Source of the DNA: Paenibacillus sp. CAA11 | GTDB lineage: Bacteria; Bacillota; Bacilli; Paenibacillales; Paenibacillaceae | NCBI RefSeq assembly: GCF_003060825.1 | Contig: NZ_CP028922.1 | Span: 325,001 to 389,000 of the forward strand | Reading direction: 5' to 3' | DNA length: 64,000 nt | In this document: positions 34,890-45,694 of the stretch, one piece after another | Position numbering within the stretch: position 1 is the first letter of the stretch | How the letters are laid out: each line of letters starts with the position of its first letter | Position numbers and translations under genes: made by a program | The notes under the pieces: generated by a model | Databases searched by the model: none | What the model was told of the DNA's origin: nothing | Seen by the model: only the letters and a program-made list of their open reading frames with translations

Positions 34890-36581
34890 ATGAAGATGAA
34901 CATACGTAATAAACTATACTGCGGATTTATAAGTGTACTGTTAATCACGTTTATACTGGGAGCCATCAGCTTGGTCGAGCTTCGAAGGGTAGACCGTACA
35001 TATTCTGATTTAATTGATGAGCGAGTCGCTAAGATCATGCTCTTGGATGATATTAAGTTCATTTCGGCCAGTCAGGCTGAGAATTTACGGGGGTATTTAA
35101 TTACAGGCAGCGAAGAGGGGTTGCAGGAGTTCAAATCAGATCAGGAGCTGTTCACAGCAGATCTGAATAAGCTTGCGGGGCTGGTGTCGTCCTCGCAGGT
35201 TAAGGGGATTATAGAAGAGCTGAATCAAATGGAAGCGAAGTACAAGGACGTAGGCAGCCGATTGATCTCCTTGAGGGAGAAGAACGATCTGGCCGGTATA
35301 GCTGAACTTGTCGAGAAGGAGTGTATTCCGCTTGCTGCGCAGATGACTAACAAAGCCGAAGAGCTTAGCCAGCAGCAGCAGAAACTGCTGAACCAAGCGA
35401 ACGAGGACACCACTGAGCAGGTTATGGGAATTCAGAGCTTGATATTCTATCTCATTGTTATATGTATCATTGTAGGCCTGGTCATTGCCTATGTGATCAG
35501 CAGAATGATTTCACGTCCGGTGGCGTCCATCGCCGCAAAGGCGAAGCAAATTGCCCAAGGAGACCTCACCGGAGAAGACCTTGCTATTAAGAACAAGGAT
35601 GAGACCGGAGTGATGGCAGCATCCTTCAATGATATGAAGCACAATCTGAGAGAGCTGATTGCCCGCATTAATGACAGCTCAGAGCAGGTTGCGGCCTCTT
35701 CCGAGGAGCTCTATGCAGGTGCGGAGCAGGCTACCGCCGCTGCGAATCAGGTGGCGACAGCCGTTCAGGAGGTTGCTGGAGATGCGGATCGCCAAATGAG
35801 CAGCACACAGGAGAATAAGAAGGCCCTGATCACCGGGGCTGAGAGTATCCAGTATATTGCGGAATCAGCGGCTCACGTAATGGAGATGTCGGAGAGCGCC
35901 CTTCAGAATGCGGATCAGGGGGCGAAGCTGATTGATCAAACCATCGAACAGATGAAGAAGGTCCGTCGTTCTGTGCAGAGCTCTTCCATTGTGGTGAATA
36001 CGCTTGGGGAGCATTCCAAGCAAATTTCAGGTATCGTGGATATTATTCATGATATTGCAGGACAGACGAATTTGCTGGCGCTGAATGCTTCGATTGAGGC
36101 GGCCAGAGCTGGAGAACAGGGCAGAGGTTTTGGCGTTGTCGCAGGAGAGGTCAAGAAGCTGGCTGAACAGGCCAAGGAGGCCTCTGAACAAATTGCCGAG
36201 CTGATTCAAGGGATTCTGGAGCAGGTTGAAGGAGCTGTTACGTCAATGGAAGCCGGGGCAGAGGAGGTTGCTGGAGGAACGGATCTGGTGAATCAGGCTG
36301 GAACAGCCTTCTACGATATTCTATCCGGTTTGCAGCATGTGACAGGACAGGCCCAGAAGGTTGCCGAAGCAACAGAGCATATCTCTGCCGCCACGCAGCA
36401 ATCCTTGGCCAATGAGGAGATGATGGCATCCCTTGCTGCGAAAATATCGGATAACTCTCAAGGAGTAGCGGCTGCCTCGCAAGAGCAGCTAGCTTCAATG
36501 GAGGAAGTTTCCGCCTCCGCCGATTATCTGAGCAAGCTGGCACAGGAGCTGAGGGGCGAAATTCAGCGTTTTCAGGTATAA
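34890..36581 (+). CDS. Methyl-accepting chemotaxis protein with four-helix-bundle sensor
   Basis: 563 residues. TM1 (about 9-30), a helical extracytoplasmic 4HB/CHASE3-like domain (about 32-180; [20 protein letters not shown]), TM2 (about 183-207), HAMP, and a signalling hairpin with tip [20 protein letters not shown], then [20 protein letters not shown]. The end of the coiled coil matches the other receptors here ([16 protein letters not shown]). A second ATG lies two codons in. The dispersed repeat ends only about 27 bases before the start, so it sits in the promoter or leader region. Confidence 0.92.
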   Translation: MKMNIRNKLYCGFISVLLITFILGAISLVELRRVDRTYSDLIDERVAKIMLLDDIKFISASQAENLRGYLITGSEEGLQEFKSDQELFTADLNKLAGLVSSSQVKGIIEELNQMEAKYKDVGSRLISLREKNDLAGIAELVEKECIPLAAQMTNKAEELSQQQQKLLNQANEDTTEQVMGIQSLIFYLIVICIIVGLVIAYVISRMISRPVASIAAKAKQIAQGDLTGEDLAIKNKDETGVMAASFNDMKHNLRELIARINDSSEQVAASSEELYAGAEQATAAANQVATAVQEVAGDADRQMSSTQENKKALITGAESIQYIAESAAHVMEMSESALQNADQGAKLIDQTIEQMKKVRRSVQSSSIVVNTLGEHSKQISGIVDIIHDIAGQTNLLALNASIEAARAGEQGRGFGVVAGEVKKLAEQAKEASEQIAELIQGILEQVEGAVTSMEAGAEEVAGGTDLVNQAGTAFYDILSGLQHVTGQAQKVAEATEHISAATQQSLANEEMMASLAAKISDNSQGVAAASQEQLASMEEVSASADYLSKLAQELRGEIQRFQV

Positions 36582-36591
36582 CAGTGAGATC

Positions 36592-36638
36592 AAAGGGACT
36601 ACAGCCTCTGCTTCTGCTTCGGCTCTAGTCCCTTTTTT
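36592..36638 (+). terminator. Terminator of the chemoreceptor gene
   Basis: AAAGGGACTA ... TAGTCCCTTT stem followed by TTTT, directly after the stop. Confidence 0.85.
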
Positions 36639-36651
36639 GTTATTACCAAAT

Positions 36652-37473
36652 TTAGGCCGGAACACTCTGCCTAGCCTTCTGCAGCAGATCGGCAATTTGC
36701 TGCTCATAGCTCACTAGGTTCTGCTGATGCTGAACAAGCTGTTTTAAATCAGCGGTCAGAGCGTTCAGGGTTCTGGCTGCAGCAGAGGGGTCCGTTTTTC
36801 TCAAGGCCTGCTTGAAGTCCTTCCAGTGTGTTCCGGTTCTCTTGGCTACGGTGCTGAGTCTGCTCTTTTCCGATTTGATCTTGGATTTATAAGAAGTTAT
36901 GGGGGAGAGCATACCTTTGGCCTTCTTGACTTGCTGGGTACGTGCCTGTTTAGCTTCACTAAGCATCTGCTGTTTAAGTTTGATCTCGGCCCGGGCGAGC
37001 TGAACAGCCACCTTCATGCCTTCGGCCTGTGTCTTAAGGATGGCATTAAGGTCTTTATCCTTGAGCCGTTTGGCGGACGTGATCCTGCGGTTGAGAGAGG
37101 TGTAGAGGTCAAGCAGCGGCTGGTACCTCGCTTTGGTCTGACTAAGCTCACGTTCCAACTGGCTGATTCGAGACTTTCCAATCTCTTGAATCTTCTTGTT
37201 GAGGAGCTGCTGCGTGGATTCATTGCTTAGATGCATACTCTTCACCTTGGTCTCCTGATTCTGCTCCTCCTGATGAAGGGACGAAATGCTGCGAAAGCCT
37301 GTTTGCAAGACTGTCTTATCGTCCTCCTTGGCCTTTGCAACGGTCTTGTTGAAGGACTGCTCCAGCGCTGCTGTGAATTCTAAGGGAGAGGCAGCGAGGA
37401 GCCGAGGGGCGGGCAGCAGCATCAGAAGAACGATGATAGCCCCTGATAGGGCCAGCTTAAGATAAGATTTCAT
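36652..37473 (-). CDS. Secreted coiled-coil protein, paralogue A
   Basis: 273 residues. Signal peptide (about 1-28, ending LLAAS). The rest is almost entirely helical and Lys/Gln/Ala-rich: SRISQLERELSQTKARYQPL, LKQQMLSEAKQARTQQ, then a conserved end block GTHWKDFKQALRKTDPSAAA and LVQHQQNLVSYEQQIADLLQ. The protein at 56980 has the same layout and a recognisably homologous end block (AAWKSFHAAVKQGSAAQALL, AQQQHILSWERQ). No known family recognised; possibly an envelope or spore-associated structural protein. ACAGGAGG precedes the ATG. A terminator-like leader hairpin ends about 41 bases upstream, as in the paralogue. Confidence 0.75.
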   Translation of the reverse strand: MKSYLKLALSGAIIVLLMLLPAPRLLAASPLEFTAALEQSFNKTVAKAKEDDKTVLQTGFRSISSLHQEEQNQETKVKSMHLSNESTQQLLNKKIQEIGKSRISQLERELSQTKARYQPLLDLYTSLNRRITSAKRLKDKDLNAILKTQAEGMKVAVQLARAEIKLKQQMLSEAKQARTQQVKKAKGMLSPITSYKSKIKSEKSRLSTVAKRTGTHWKDFKQALRKTDPSAAARTLNALTADLKQLVQHQQNLVSYEQQIADLLQKARQSVPA

Positions 37474-37514
37474 AGATTAACCTCCTGTCTTCTTATACGT
37501 CCTGGTATTAAGCG

Positions 37515-37568
37515 CAAAAAAGCACCGGGGGGAAAAGCGGCATGCCGCTCTTTCCCTCCGGTGCTTCC
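37515..37568 (-). promoter_or_regulatory. Terminator-like leader hairpin of paralogue A
   Basis: On the minus strand GGAAGCACCGGAGGG pairs with CCCCCCGGTGCTT around an AGCGGCATGCCGCT inner palindrome, followed by TTTTTTGCG. It could end cheW transcription. However, the flanks (GGAAGCACC and GGTGCTTTTTTGCG) and the distance to the start codon are repeated in front of the paralogue at 56980. Outside it, TTCTTATACGT and ACGTATAAGAA can pair and enclose the whole hairpin. Confidence 0.65.
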
Positions 37569-37671
37569 GTAAGGTGTACGTATAAGAATCGTTTTGTTTT
37601 GTAAAATATAACCAATTCCTGCTTATTTGTCAATCTTTGATTCAAGATAGAGCATACCCTATAGCCATCCG

Positions 37672-38100
37672 CTAGAAGTCAGACAGCAGCTCCTCTAATC
37701 TTAAAATACCGATTAGATGTTCCTCCCGGCGCGCGATGCCGAGAAAGTAACCTCCAGTGATACCGCCGAGAAAGCTGGGAGGCGGCTCGATCTGCGGATA
37801 ATAGACAACCCGGTTGGCCTGGTCAGCAATGAGGCCGAAGGTCTTTCCGAGAAGCTTAACGATCACAATCCGGGTGGTCTTGGAAGGCAGAACTGAGCTG
37901 AAGCCGAACATTCTGCGCAGACTAATTACGGGAACAAGCTGGCCTCGTAAGTGGGTGATCCCTTCGACTGCAGGGTGGCCTGTGGGCAGCTCGGTAACCG
38001 GAGCCATTTTAATAATCTCCTGGATTTCATGTATCGGAATCGCATATACTTCCTTCTCCACCATCAGCTCAATATATTGGCTCTGCTGTAAAGAGGTCAT
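37672..38100 (-). CDS. cheW: CheW-like chemotaxis coupling protein
   Basis: 142 residues of CheW fold: QYIELMVEKEVYAIPIHEIQ, VTELPTGHPAVEGITHLRGQ, LVPVISLRRMFGF, RIVIVKLLGKTFGLIADQAN and RVVYYPQIEPPPSF. It links receptors to CheA. It begins 26 bases after the stop of the chemoreceptor gene, so the two form an operon: a dedicated receptor-coupler pair. I start at ATG 38100 with AAAGGGGAAAG upstream rather than ATG 38130, which overlaps the receptor stop. Confidence 0.9.
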   Translation of the reverse strand: MTSLQQSQYIELMVEKEVYAIPIHEIQEIIKMAPVTELPTGHPAVEGITHLRGQLVPVISLRRMFGFSSVLPSKTTRIVIVKLLGKTFGLIADQANRVVYYPQIEPPPSFLGGITGGYFLGIARREEHLIGILRLEELLSDF

Positions 38101-38126
38101 GTGCTTTCCCCTTTCGTAATCGTGGA

Positions 38127-39716
38127 TCATTGGATTCTAAAGATAGCTACAGACTGATTCAGCTCTTCTCCCAGGCGAGCAAGAGTCTGGCAGGTAGCTG
38201 CGGTCTGCTCGGAAGCAGCGGCTGATTCTTCGCTCGAGGAGGAGATGGCCTCTACCGATGTCATTACCTCGGTTGCCTGTGCGGATTCCTCTTCGCAGGC
38301 TGCTGCAATTTCGTTGACCTTCAGCGAGGAGTTGTTCACCATATCGATGATTTTGCCGAAGGCCGCGCCAGTTTGCTCGGACTGGGCGACACTGTCCAGA
38401 ACGGCTGACACGCTCTGCTTGGTGTTCTCCTGCATGTTCTTGATAATCGAGGTGATTTCCTTGGTGGCGCTGCTGCTGCGCTCGGCAAGCTTGCGAACTT
38501 CATCTGCAACGACGGCAAAGCCGCGTCCTTGTTCTCCGGCCCGGGCCGCTTCAATGGCGGCATTGAGGGCGAGCAGGTTCGTCTGATCCGCAATATCATC
38601 AATGACCTCAATGATGTCACCGATCTTGCGGGAATCCTCTTCCAGCAAAGACATGGAGGTGCTCACGGCTTGCATTTTATTCAGGGAAGCTTCAACAACC
38701 CTGCCGCCTTCATGCGCGGTTTCAACGGTGGTGTTCGACAGGTCGGCGGCTTCCTCTGCGCTGTGTGCCACAGAGTCAATAGCCACGGACAGCTCACGGA
38801 ACAACTCGGTAATGTTAGCTGCTGAGCTGGCCTGCTGCGAGCTGCTGCTGGCGATCTCTTCGGTGCTTGCCGAGATCTCCTGTGAAGAAGCTGCCACGTT
38901 CTGGGCGCCGTCGATGATGCCGCCGATCAGGTCGCGAAGACTATCGATCATCCGATTGATGGAGGAGGAGAGAATTCCTACTTCGTCCTTGCTGTCAATC
39001 GTAGACTTGCTGCGCAGGTCCCCATCGGCAACTTTAGCGATCAGCGCTGAGATTTTCTGTAGAGGTCCGGCAATCGAACGAACGATCAGGATGCCGATCA
39101 GTACGCTGAACAGAATGGCAACTAGAACGATAATAATCATCAAGGTTAACGAGGAATGATAGGCATTCGTGGATTCTGTGCTTGAATCCTGAGCCAAATC
39201 GGAATTGATTTTGATTAATTGCTCGAGGAAGCCAACAACTTTATTTCCGCCTTGCGTCAGCTCCCCGGCTTTGAAAGTATTAAACTCCGTTGGATCTACG
39301 GATCTTCCCAGGGTGACCGCCTTTTGAGTCAGCTCAGCATAATCTGTGATCGCCGTCTTAAGGTTCGCCAGCGCCTCCTGCTCTGCTTGAGTGGTGGCAA
39401 GGGGCTCGTAAGATTTTACTTTGGCATCCATGGTTTTCTGCTCTGTCTGAATGGTCTCGATGAACCGGTTCATGGCCTCATCATTTTTTTCTGTGCTTAA
39501 GTCACGAATGGCGACTCTGATTTTCTGGAAGCTGATTTCAGCCGCGGATAGATCGCGTACGGAGATCAGATTGTTCGAGTACATCACGGTGCTGTTGTTA
39601 TTCATGAGACTTAAATTGCGGTAGGAAATCACTCCCAGCACGCCCATCAGCAGGGTGACCACCAGAAAAGCCGACATGATTTTTGCTGCTGTCTTCATGT
39701 TAAGAAACCACTTCAT
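38127..39716 (-). CDS. Methyl-accepting chemotaxis protein with 4HB-type sensor
   Basis: 529 residues. TM1 (about 9-31), a helical sensor (about 35-185; [20 protein letters not shown]), TM2 (about 188-210), HAMP, and a signalling domain with tip [20 protein letters not shown], then [32 protein letters not shown] precedes the ATG. It is co-transcribed with cheW. No sigma-D promoter was recognised upstream. Confidence 0.92.
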   Translation of the reverse strand: MKWFLNMKTAAKIMSAFLVVTLLMGVLGVISYRNLSLMNNNSTVMYSNNLISVRDLSAAEISFQKIRVAIRDLSTEKNDEAMNRFIETIQTEQKTMDAKVKSYEPLATTQAEQEALANLKTAITDYAELTQKAVTLGRSVDPTEFNTFKAGELTQGGNKVVGFLEQLIKINSDLAQDSSTESTNAYHSSLTLMIIIVLVAILFSVLIGILIVRSIAGPLQKISALIAKVADGDLRSKSTIDSKDEVGILSSSINRMIDSLRDLIGGIIDGAQNVAASSQEISASTEEIASSSSQQASSAANITELFRELSVAIDSVAHSAEEAADLSNTTVETAHEGGRVVEASLNKMQAVSTSMSLLEEDSRKIGDIIEVIDDIADQTNLLALNAAIEAARAGEQGRGFAVVADEVRKLAERSSSATKEITSIIKNMQENTKQSVSAVLDSVAQSEQTGAAFGKIIDMVNNSSLKVNEIAAACEEESAQATEVMTSVEAISSSSEESAAASEQTAATCQTLARLGEELNQSVAIFRIQ

Positions 39717-40061
39717 TTTACCATCTTCCCCCTAGTGCATCTGAGTCCTTATTGCGACAAGAAAACAGATATAGTGACATATTAGTCTATATTTCGACAA
39801 CATTATTCAAAAAGTGAATAGATATTTTAAAATTTTCTTTTCAGGTAAAATCATAGTCATAATAGCAATTAGATTCCAATTGTTGTAAAACCTTAACCGT
39901 TTTGATTTTCGACAGGAGTGCCCCTGAAAATTCAGTTGCGGCCGGGCTGGACATTTACTATGATCAAGACAACTAATATGTGCTAGTAGCTTATAGGTAC
40001 TGACATCAACAGAGATGCAGCCGAGGTAGGTCGGCTTGCCGCAATAGAGGAGGCCCCATAG
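39717..40061. other. Divergent intergenic region between chemoreceptor and hybrid kinase
   Basis: No gene or known RNA seen. The minus strand contains two GTCG(A/C)AAT-like elements without a well-spaced -35. Confidence 0.35.
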
Positions 40062-43000
40062 ATGAGTTGCGGAGCGGATGACCGCATGATCTTCGAACAA
40101 TTGTATGCAAAAGCTCCTATAGGAATGGTTGCCGTCGTGTCTGATCCGGATAGAAGAGTATATTGCAATGAGGCCTTCTCCAGGCTGCTCGGATGGACAA
40201 GGGAAGAGATGGAGTGTCGTCTTATGTCGCCTTCCGGAGATTCGGAGCGAAGAGAGCTGGACAAGGCTTGGAATAAGCTGCGAACAAGTACAGTTTCCGA
40301 GTTGGTTATTGAAGGTGAATATCCCCATAAGCAGGGTTATGATGTTCGTATTTCTTTGCACTGCCATTCCATCCGGGCTGAGAGTGAGCCTTCCCGGATA
40401 ACTATGATTGCCTATGCGAGTTTGGTTAAGGACAGGGAGGTGATTGATAAGCAGACGATCCAGGGAGAGCTGTTCTCTCTGGTGACCAAGAATGGACAGG
40501 ATCTGATCACCGTCAGTACAGCCGATGGAGTCATTCAGTCTGTCTCGGGTTCTGTGGAGCGTCTGCTTGGCTATAAGCCTTCTGAGATGGTGGGTCGCCA
40601 TCGTTCAGACTTCTATCATCCAGAAGATGTGAAGGAGATGATGCAGCCGGGCAAGCTTTATTCCGATCATGAAATCTTCACGCGCAGAATCCGGCATAAG
40701 GATGGAAGATATCTGTGGTTTGAAACCTCATTTCAGCTGATGCGGGGTGATCAGGGGAGAATTGAGCGGGTGCTTGCGATCGGGCGCAACGTGACTGAGC
40801 GCAAGGTCAGTGAAGAGACGCTTGCCCAAGCACAGCGTATTGCAGGGGTTGGTTCGTGGAACTGGGATATTGTTCAACGGAGACTGTACTACTCAGAAGA
40901 AATGCGGCGAATTTTTGGCTATGGGCTGAAGCCGGTTGAGGAGGATTATTCAGGGGTGCTGGCTTGTGTCGTTCCTGAAGATTATGAACGTCTGGATAAG
41001 GCGGTGCAGCAGACACTTCGCGATGGATCTGCCGGCGAGATTTCCTATCGGATTCAGCTGCCGAGCGGGGAATTAAGGTATGTTAGAGCCCAATGGGAAT
41101 CAACGAGAGGTTCGTCAGGAGAAGCTGTGTATATGGTGGGAATGATGCAGGATATTACGGTATTTAGGGAACTGGAGCAACAGCTGCGTCAGAGTGAGCG
41201 GAATTATCGGATGATTACCGAGAGCTCCCGTGACTTCATCTCAAGAAACACGATTGAAGATTATACCTTTCTATACTGCTCCTCGGCTTGCAGCCGTTTG
41301 CTTGGCTATGGTCCGGAAGAGATGCTGGGGCAGAGCGCATTCTCTTATGTACATCCTGATGATGTTCCTGTGCTCAAAAGATATCAGACTGACAGTCTGC
41401 ACAGCGGTACGATGCTGCCTGTGTCCTTCAGATACCGGCATAAGGATGGCAGCTACGTCTGGTTCGAAGCGAACAGCCAGTTTATATATGATGATGAAGG
41501 CCGGCCGCAGGAGATCATCTCGATTGCGAGAGACATTACGGAGCGCAAGCTGTTTGAATTTATGCTCAAGGAGAGCGAGCAGCGCTACAGATCCCTGTTT
41601 GATTATAACCCTGCAGCGGTATACTCCATGAATCTTGATGGGGACTACATGACCGCAAATGCGAATTTGGAGAAAATTACAGGCTACACCCTTGAAGAGC
41701 TGCTCGGGATGTATTTCGGACCCCTTGTATCCGAGAAGGACCTGCCTAAGACTTTGCATCATTTCAACTTGGCCAAGCAGGGGCACCCGCAAAGTTATGA
41801 TCTAACTATTATTCATAAAGAAGGCTACCCTGTCGAAATTAATACGACGAATATACCGATCATTGTAGATAAGGAAGTAGTCGGGGTCTTCGGCATTACG
41901 ACAGACATTACAGAGCGCTCTCGCCACATTGCTGAGATTGAGAAGCTGAGCAATGAGTACACGCTGATTCTTAATGCGGTGTCCGAAGGCATTATCGGCC
42001 TGGACCGGGACGGAAGAACCCGGTTTATCAATCCAGCTGCTGTATCCATACTCGGAATGGAAGACGTAGAGGAAGCAGAGCAATTCAGCTTAAGTCATAT
42101 TCGGGAGATGAGCACTTCCGGCAGCTATGAGCTGCTGGAGCACTCCCCCATGCTTCAGGCCGTTCGGAACGGAAAGCATATTTCCGGCAAGGAGGTTGCC
42201 TTCTGGAGAAAGGATGGCACCAGCTTTCTGGCCGACTATCAGGTTACGCCTCTGTATGATAAGGGAGAGAGGATCGGCGCGGTTGTCGTGTTCCGCGATA
42301 TTACAGGGGAGAAGGAAATTATTCGGGCCAAGGAATCGGCAGAGCGGGCGGATCAAGCGAAGTCGGAGTTCCTGGCGATCATGAGTCATGAACTGAGAAC
42401 GCCGATGAACGGTGTGATGGGAATGACCGAGCTGCTGCTGGATACGGAGCTGACTGAAGAACAGCGCAGCTATGCGGAGATCATTAACCAGAGCAGCTCC
42501 TCCCTGCTGCATATCCTGAATGAAATTCTGGACTTCAGCCGGATTGAGGCAGGGAAGATGATCCTGAATCATGAGCCGATTGATACCCTGTCCGTACTCC
42601 AAGGCGTGCTGGATCTGTTCCGGTTGAAGGCTGAGGAGAAGGGGGTTGCGCTTGACGGTGAGATGGATGAGCGGGTACCCGCTGTCATTATAGGGGACAA
42701 GGTGAGGCTGCGTCAGGTGCTGGTGAACCTTGTGGGCAATGCGGTTAAATTTACGGAAAAGGGGCGAATTGACGTCAGCATTTCTCTTGCTTCAAGCAAA
42801 GGGCAGCGGCCAACCTTGATTTTTCGTGTGAAGGATACGGGCATTGGCATTCCGTTGGAGCGTCAGGACCAGCTGTTCCAATCCTTCTCCCAACTGCACC
42901 CCGCTATTAACCGGAAATATGGGGGAACCGGACTGGGGCTGGCCATCAGCAAGAAGCTTGTGGAGCTGATGGGCGGTACGATTGGAGTAGAGAGCCGGGA

Positions 43001-43514
43001 AGGACAAGGTGCTTCTTTCTTTTTCACATTGCCTTCAAGCTCGCTTGAGGACTCGGCTAATGCTTCAGGTAGGGAGTCTAAGGAGGGAAATTCGGGACCG
43101 GAGAGGGGGTCCGCCGAGCATGCAGACAAAAGCAGCGCCCTTCCATGCAGAATTCTTATAGCTGAAGATCATCCAGTGAATCAGAAGCTGCTTCTGACCC
43201 TGCTGCGCAAAAAGGGCTATGAGCCCGATATGGTCGAGAACGGGAAACTGGCGGTGGAAGCCGCCTTGACCAAGGAATACGATCTAGTCTTCATGGATCT
43301 CCAGATGCCTGTGATGGATGGGCTGACAGCCTGCCAGCTAATCCGAAGCCAGCTGGCGGAGCAGCCGCAGCCGCGAATTGTTGCTGTAACGGCGTTCGCC
43401 AGACGGGAGGATCAGCAGCAGTGCCGCCAAGCGGGCATGGACGATTTTATCGGCAAGCCTGTTCTAGCCTCGGAAGTTGACCGGGTGCTTAAGAGATTGG
43501 GATTTGGAGTATAG
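40062..43514 (+). CDS. Multi-PAS hybrid sensor histidine kinase
   Basis: 1150 residues without clear TM segments, so probably cytoplasmic. Six PAS domains in tandem (about 5-125, 145-255, 258-375, 380-500, 505-625, 630-755); several end in D-I-T-E-R-K type PAC motifs. HisKA has [15 protein letters not shown] (His near 775). HATPase_c has [13 protein letters not shown] (Asn near 892), VKDTGIGIP and [12 protein letters not shown]. The C-terminal receiver has [14 protein letters not shown], the phospho-acceptor in [15 protein letters not shown] (Asp near 1077), VTAFA and FIGKPV. No Hpt domain or response regulator is encoded next to it, so the output partner lies elsewhere. GAGGAGG precedes the ATG. 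Signals unknown; PAS arrays often sense redox, heme or flavin. Confidence 0.92.
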   Translation: MSCGADDRMIFEQLYAKAPIGMVAVVSDPDRRVYCNEAFSRLLGWTREEMECRLMSPSGDSERRELDKAWNKLRTSTVSELVIEGEYPHKQGYDVRISLHCHSIRAESEPSRITMIAYASLVKDREVIDKQTIQGELFSLVTKNGQDLITVSTADGVIQSVSGSVERLLGYKPSEMVGRHRSDFYHPEDVKEMMQPGKLYSDHEIFTRRIRHKDGRYLWFETSFQLMRGDQGRIERVLAIGRNVTERKVSEETLAQAQRIAGVGSWNWDIVQRRLYYSEEMRRIFGYGLKPVEEDYSGVLACVVPEDYERLDKAVQQTLRDGSAGEISYRIQLPSGELRYVRAQWESTRGSSGEAVYMVGMMQDITVFRELEQQLRQSERNYRMITESSRDFISRNTIEDYTFLYCSSACSRLLGYGPEEMLGQSAFSYVHPDDVPVLKRYQTDSLHSGTMLPVSFRYRHKDGSYVWFEANSQFIYDDEGRPQEIISIARDITERKLFEFMLKESEQRYRSLFDYNPAAVYSMNLDGDYMTANANLEKITGYTLEELLGMYFGPLVSEKDLPKTLHHFNLAKQGHPQSYDLTIIHKEGYPVEINTTNIPIIVDKEVVGVFGITTDITERSRHIAEIEKLSNEYTLILNAVSEGIIGLDRDGRTRFINPAAVSILGMEDVEEAEQFSLSHIREMSTSGSYELLEHSPMLQAVRNGKHISGKEVAFWRKDGTSFLADYQVTPLYDKGERIGAVVVFRDITGEKEIIRAKESAERADQAKSEFLAIMSHELRTPMNGVMGMTELLLDTELTEEQRSYAEIINQSSSSLLHILNEILDFSRIEAGKMILNHEPIDTLSVLQGVLDLFRLKAEEKGVALDGEMDERVPAVIIGDKVRLRQVLVNLVGNAVKFTEKGRIDVSISLASSKGQRPTLIFRVKDTGIGIPLERQDQLFQSFSQLHPAINRKYGGTGLGLAISKKLVELMGGTIGVESREGQGASFFFTLPSSSLEDSANASGRESKEGNSGPERGSAEHADKSSALPCRILIAEDHPVNQKLLLTLLRKKGYEPDMVENGKLAVEAALTKEYDLVFMDLQMPVMDGLTACQLIRSQLAEQPQPRIVAVTAFARREDQQQCRQAGMDDFIGKPVLASEVDRVLKRLGFGV

Positions 43515-43519
43515 AAGCA

Positions 43520-43569
43520 ACAAAGCACAAGTGGCGCCATAAGTTACGAAAGCGCCGCTTGTGCTTTGT
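43520..43569. terminator. Bidirectional terminator
   Basis: ACAAAGCACAAG ... CTTGTGCTTTGT stem with an inner GGCGC/GCGCC pairing, between the convergent hybrid kinase and EamA genes. Confidence 0.75.
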
Positions 43570-43655
43570 CATGCCGATTATTGCATGATCCAGTATTGAT
43601 GGATTAGATTATAACGGTTAACGGTCTTGTAAGAGTGGCCCCCCTCGAAGGAGGA

Positions 43656-44570
43656 TCAGGCCTCAGGCTGATATGAGGCAGGCTTCCGGGCCGCATGGGC
43701 CGGCGGCTTGCGGTTGACCAGCAGGATGCTTGTAACAATAAGAATAAGGCCAAGCAATAGGTACATCGTAAAAGGCTCGTGCAGAAACACGATGCCGCAG
43801 ACTATGGCTACAAGCGGAATCAAGAATGTATAGGAAGCAACCTTGCTTGCTTCTCCCGCATTCACAAGCTTATAGTAGATCAGCCAGCCGATGGCAATGA
43901 CGAAGATCGAGATGAAGAGCAGATCCAAGGTGAATGGCGTATTCCAGTGGATGTCGCTCCACTTCTCTGTAGCTAGGCCTCCGGCCATCAAAAGGATACC
44001 ACCGATCACACACTGCAGGGTAACGAGCCAGATGGAATCCACACGTCCGCCGATCTTCTTGACGTAGATCGTGCCAAGCCCCCAGCTCAGTGCAGAGCCG
44101 ATCCCCAGCAGAATCCCTGCGATGGAGATATGGCCAGATACACCTCCAGCACTTACAGCGGCTACTCCGGCAAATCCGAGGATGAAGCCGATAATTTTGC
44201 GCAAGAACATCGGCTCGCCCAGCCACAGCCAGGAGAAGATACCGACGAAGACCGGCTGCAGGAACACGATGACCGAGAACAGTCCGGACGGCAGGTAACG
44301 CAGCCCGATCGTTTGCAGTCCGTAATAGAGCGTCACATTGACTACAGCGGATATGAAATAAATCGACCAAGTCTCACGGAATCGCAGCTGTTTAAGCCTT
44401 GGCAGAGCAACAAACAGCAGCACCAGGCCGCCCAGCAAGGTGCGAAGCCCCGAGAAAAGCACGGGGGGTGTGTATGCAAGGGCATATTTGGACAAAGGCC
44501 AATTGATACCCCAGATGAGTATAAGGACCGCTAACAGCAGAAGGCTGCGCGATCTGGATAGTTTAACCAT
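43656..44570 (-). CDS. EamA/DMT-superfamily transporter
   Basis: 304-residue membrane protein with ten predicted TM helices in two EamA repeats. Family features: ILIWGINWPLSKYALAYTPP, RTLLGGLVLL, GLRYLPSGLFSVIVFLQPVF and WLWLGEPMFLRKIIGF, then in repeat 2 SYTFLIPLVAIVCGIVFLHE. DMT proteins export or import metabolites such as amino acids; the substrate cannot be told. The start is ATG 44570 with AAGGAGTG; the GTG at 44582 lies inside that site. Confidence 0.88.
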   Translation of the reverse strand: MVKLSRSRSLLLLAVLILIWGINWPLSKYALAYTPPVLFSGLRTLLGGLVLLFVALPRLKQLRFRETWSIYFISAVVNVTLYYGLQTIGLRYLPSGLFSVIVFLQPVFVGIFSWLWLGEPMFLRKIIGFILGFAGVAAVSAGGVSGHISIAGILLGIGSALSWGLGTIYVKKIGGRVDSIWLVTLQCVIGGILLMAGGLATEKWSDIHWNTPFTLDLLFISIFVIAIGWLIYYKLVNAGEASKVASYTFLIPLVAIVCGIVFLHEPFTMYLLLGLILIVTSILLVNRKPPAHAARKPASYQPEA

Positions 44571-44768
44571 GACTTTTGTCACTCCTTATAAAGTCGATCC
44601 CTTCATTATGCTACAAATTCGTCCAGAAATAAATGTAAAGGCTTGGTACTCACGGAGCATGCGCTTACATTCTGACAAGCGTTATAATAAAAGGATATGA
44701 AGCCGTAGACTTGGTCCGCGAGAGGATGACTTCGGCCGAGGAACTTAAGAGAAGCGGAGGAATGACAG

Positions 44769-45512
44769 ATGAAGCCGACCGATTATTCAGAATCAGGACA
44801 GCCTATATATAGGTATGAAGATCAAGAGACGAGAGAGTGGTCCCCGGCAGAATATGGAGAAGAGGGTTGGAGCGAGAAGATTGTGGAGCACTTTGAGAAG
44901 CATATCGGGAAGATAGATATGGTGTTCCATGAAATTGTCTCTGAGACGATCCACGTAGATGTGTATCACATTCTGCCAACACCAGAGCGGAATTTCCACA
45001 CCCTATTCACCACGGGGATGAGCTATCTTCCAATGAACACTCCCGAAGAGCTGGAAGGCGGGCAGTATGCAGAGCTGATGATCAGCCTGCCGCCCACCTG
45101 GCCGATCAGCGAAGAAGCGTTCAAGAATGAGGACTGCTATTGGCCGGTGCGATGGCTTAAGGTGATTGCCCGGTTTGTTCATGACTACCAGACCTGGATG
45201 GGCTTCGGGCATACAATGCCAAACGGCGATCCGGCAGAGCCCTTATCCAGCCAGACGAAGCAAAGCGGTATCGTACTCTTGCCGCCCATCCAGGTGCCGG
45301 AGTCATTTGGAGAATTGCAGATGGATGAGGAGCGGAGTGTTAACTTCTATTCGATCGTACCGCTTTATCCAGAAGAGATGGATTTCAAGCTAAAGCATGG
45401 CATTAATGCACTGCTGGAGCGCTTTGATGAGCATGGTATTACAGAACTGGTGGATTTGAAGCGCAAGAACGTATGTAAGCCGTCTTCTCTTTTGAAGTTC
45501 TGGAAGAAGTAA
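44769..45512 (+). CDS. Suppressor-of-fused (SUFU) domain protein
   Basis: 247 residues with the bacterial SUFU fold: IDMVFHEIVSETIHVDVYHI, FHTLFTTGMSYLPMNTPEEL, YAELMISLPPTWPI, WPVRWLKVIARFVHDYQTW, then SVNFYSIVPLYPEEMDFKLK. In bacteria, SUFU proteins are often immunity proteins of polymorphic toxins, though many are solitary housekeeping-like genes. No toxin gene is next to it, so that role is not supported here. GGAGGAATGACAG precedes the ATG. Confidence 0.85.
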   Translation: MKPTDYSESGQPIYRYEDQETREWSPAEYGEEGWSEKIVEHFEKHIGKIDMVFHEIVSETIHVDVYHILPTPERNFHTLFTTGMSYLPMNTPEELEGGQYAELMISLPPTWPISEEAFKNEDCYWPVRWLKVIARFVHDYQTWMGFGHTMPNGDPAEPLSSQTKQSGIVLLPPIQVPESFGELQMDEERSVNFYSIVPLYPEEMDFKLKHGINALLERFDEHGITELVDLKRKNVCKPSSLLKFWKK

Positions 45513-45575
45513 TACAGCTGCTAGGTATAGATAGAGCTAGATATAGATAGAATAGTTCTTCATGAAGCTTGCTAT

Positions 45576-45609
45576 ATCATGAACCTAACTACATCATGAA
45601 CCTAACTAC
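45576..45609. repeat. 17-base tandem duplication
   Basis: ATCATGAACCTAACTAC occurs twice in a row. Short TAGATA-type repeats precede it. No function evident. Confidence 0.8.
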
Positions 45610-45614
45610 ATAAG

Positions 45615-45664
45615 AAGGGGCAGTCCCAGAAGTCATGCTCATGACCTTGGGATTGCCCCTTTTA
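45615..45664. terminator. Bidirectional terminator
   Basis: AAGGGGCAGTCCCA ... TGGGATTGCCCCTTTT between the convergent SUFU and pepF genes, with a CATG-rich inner hairpin. Confidence 0.8.
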
Positions 45665-45694
45665 CGTTGCTGTTTAAGATGCTTGAGGTTTGAT

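Noticed and set aside
39807..40601. 264-codon minus-strand open frame
   Set aside because: It overlaps the start of the hybrid kinase and its control region; no site, domain or plausible composition.
44769..45512. SUFU protein as a polymorphic-toxin immunity protein
   Set aside because: No toxin, WXG or RHS gene is adjacent; a solitary SUFU gene does not support that role.
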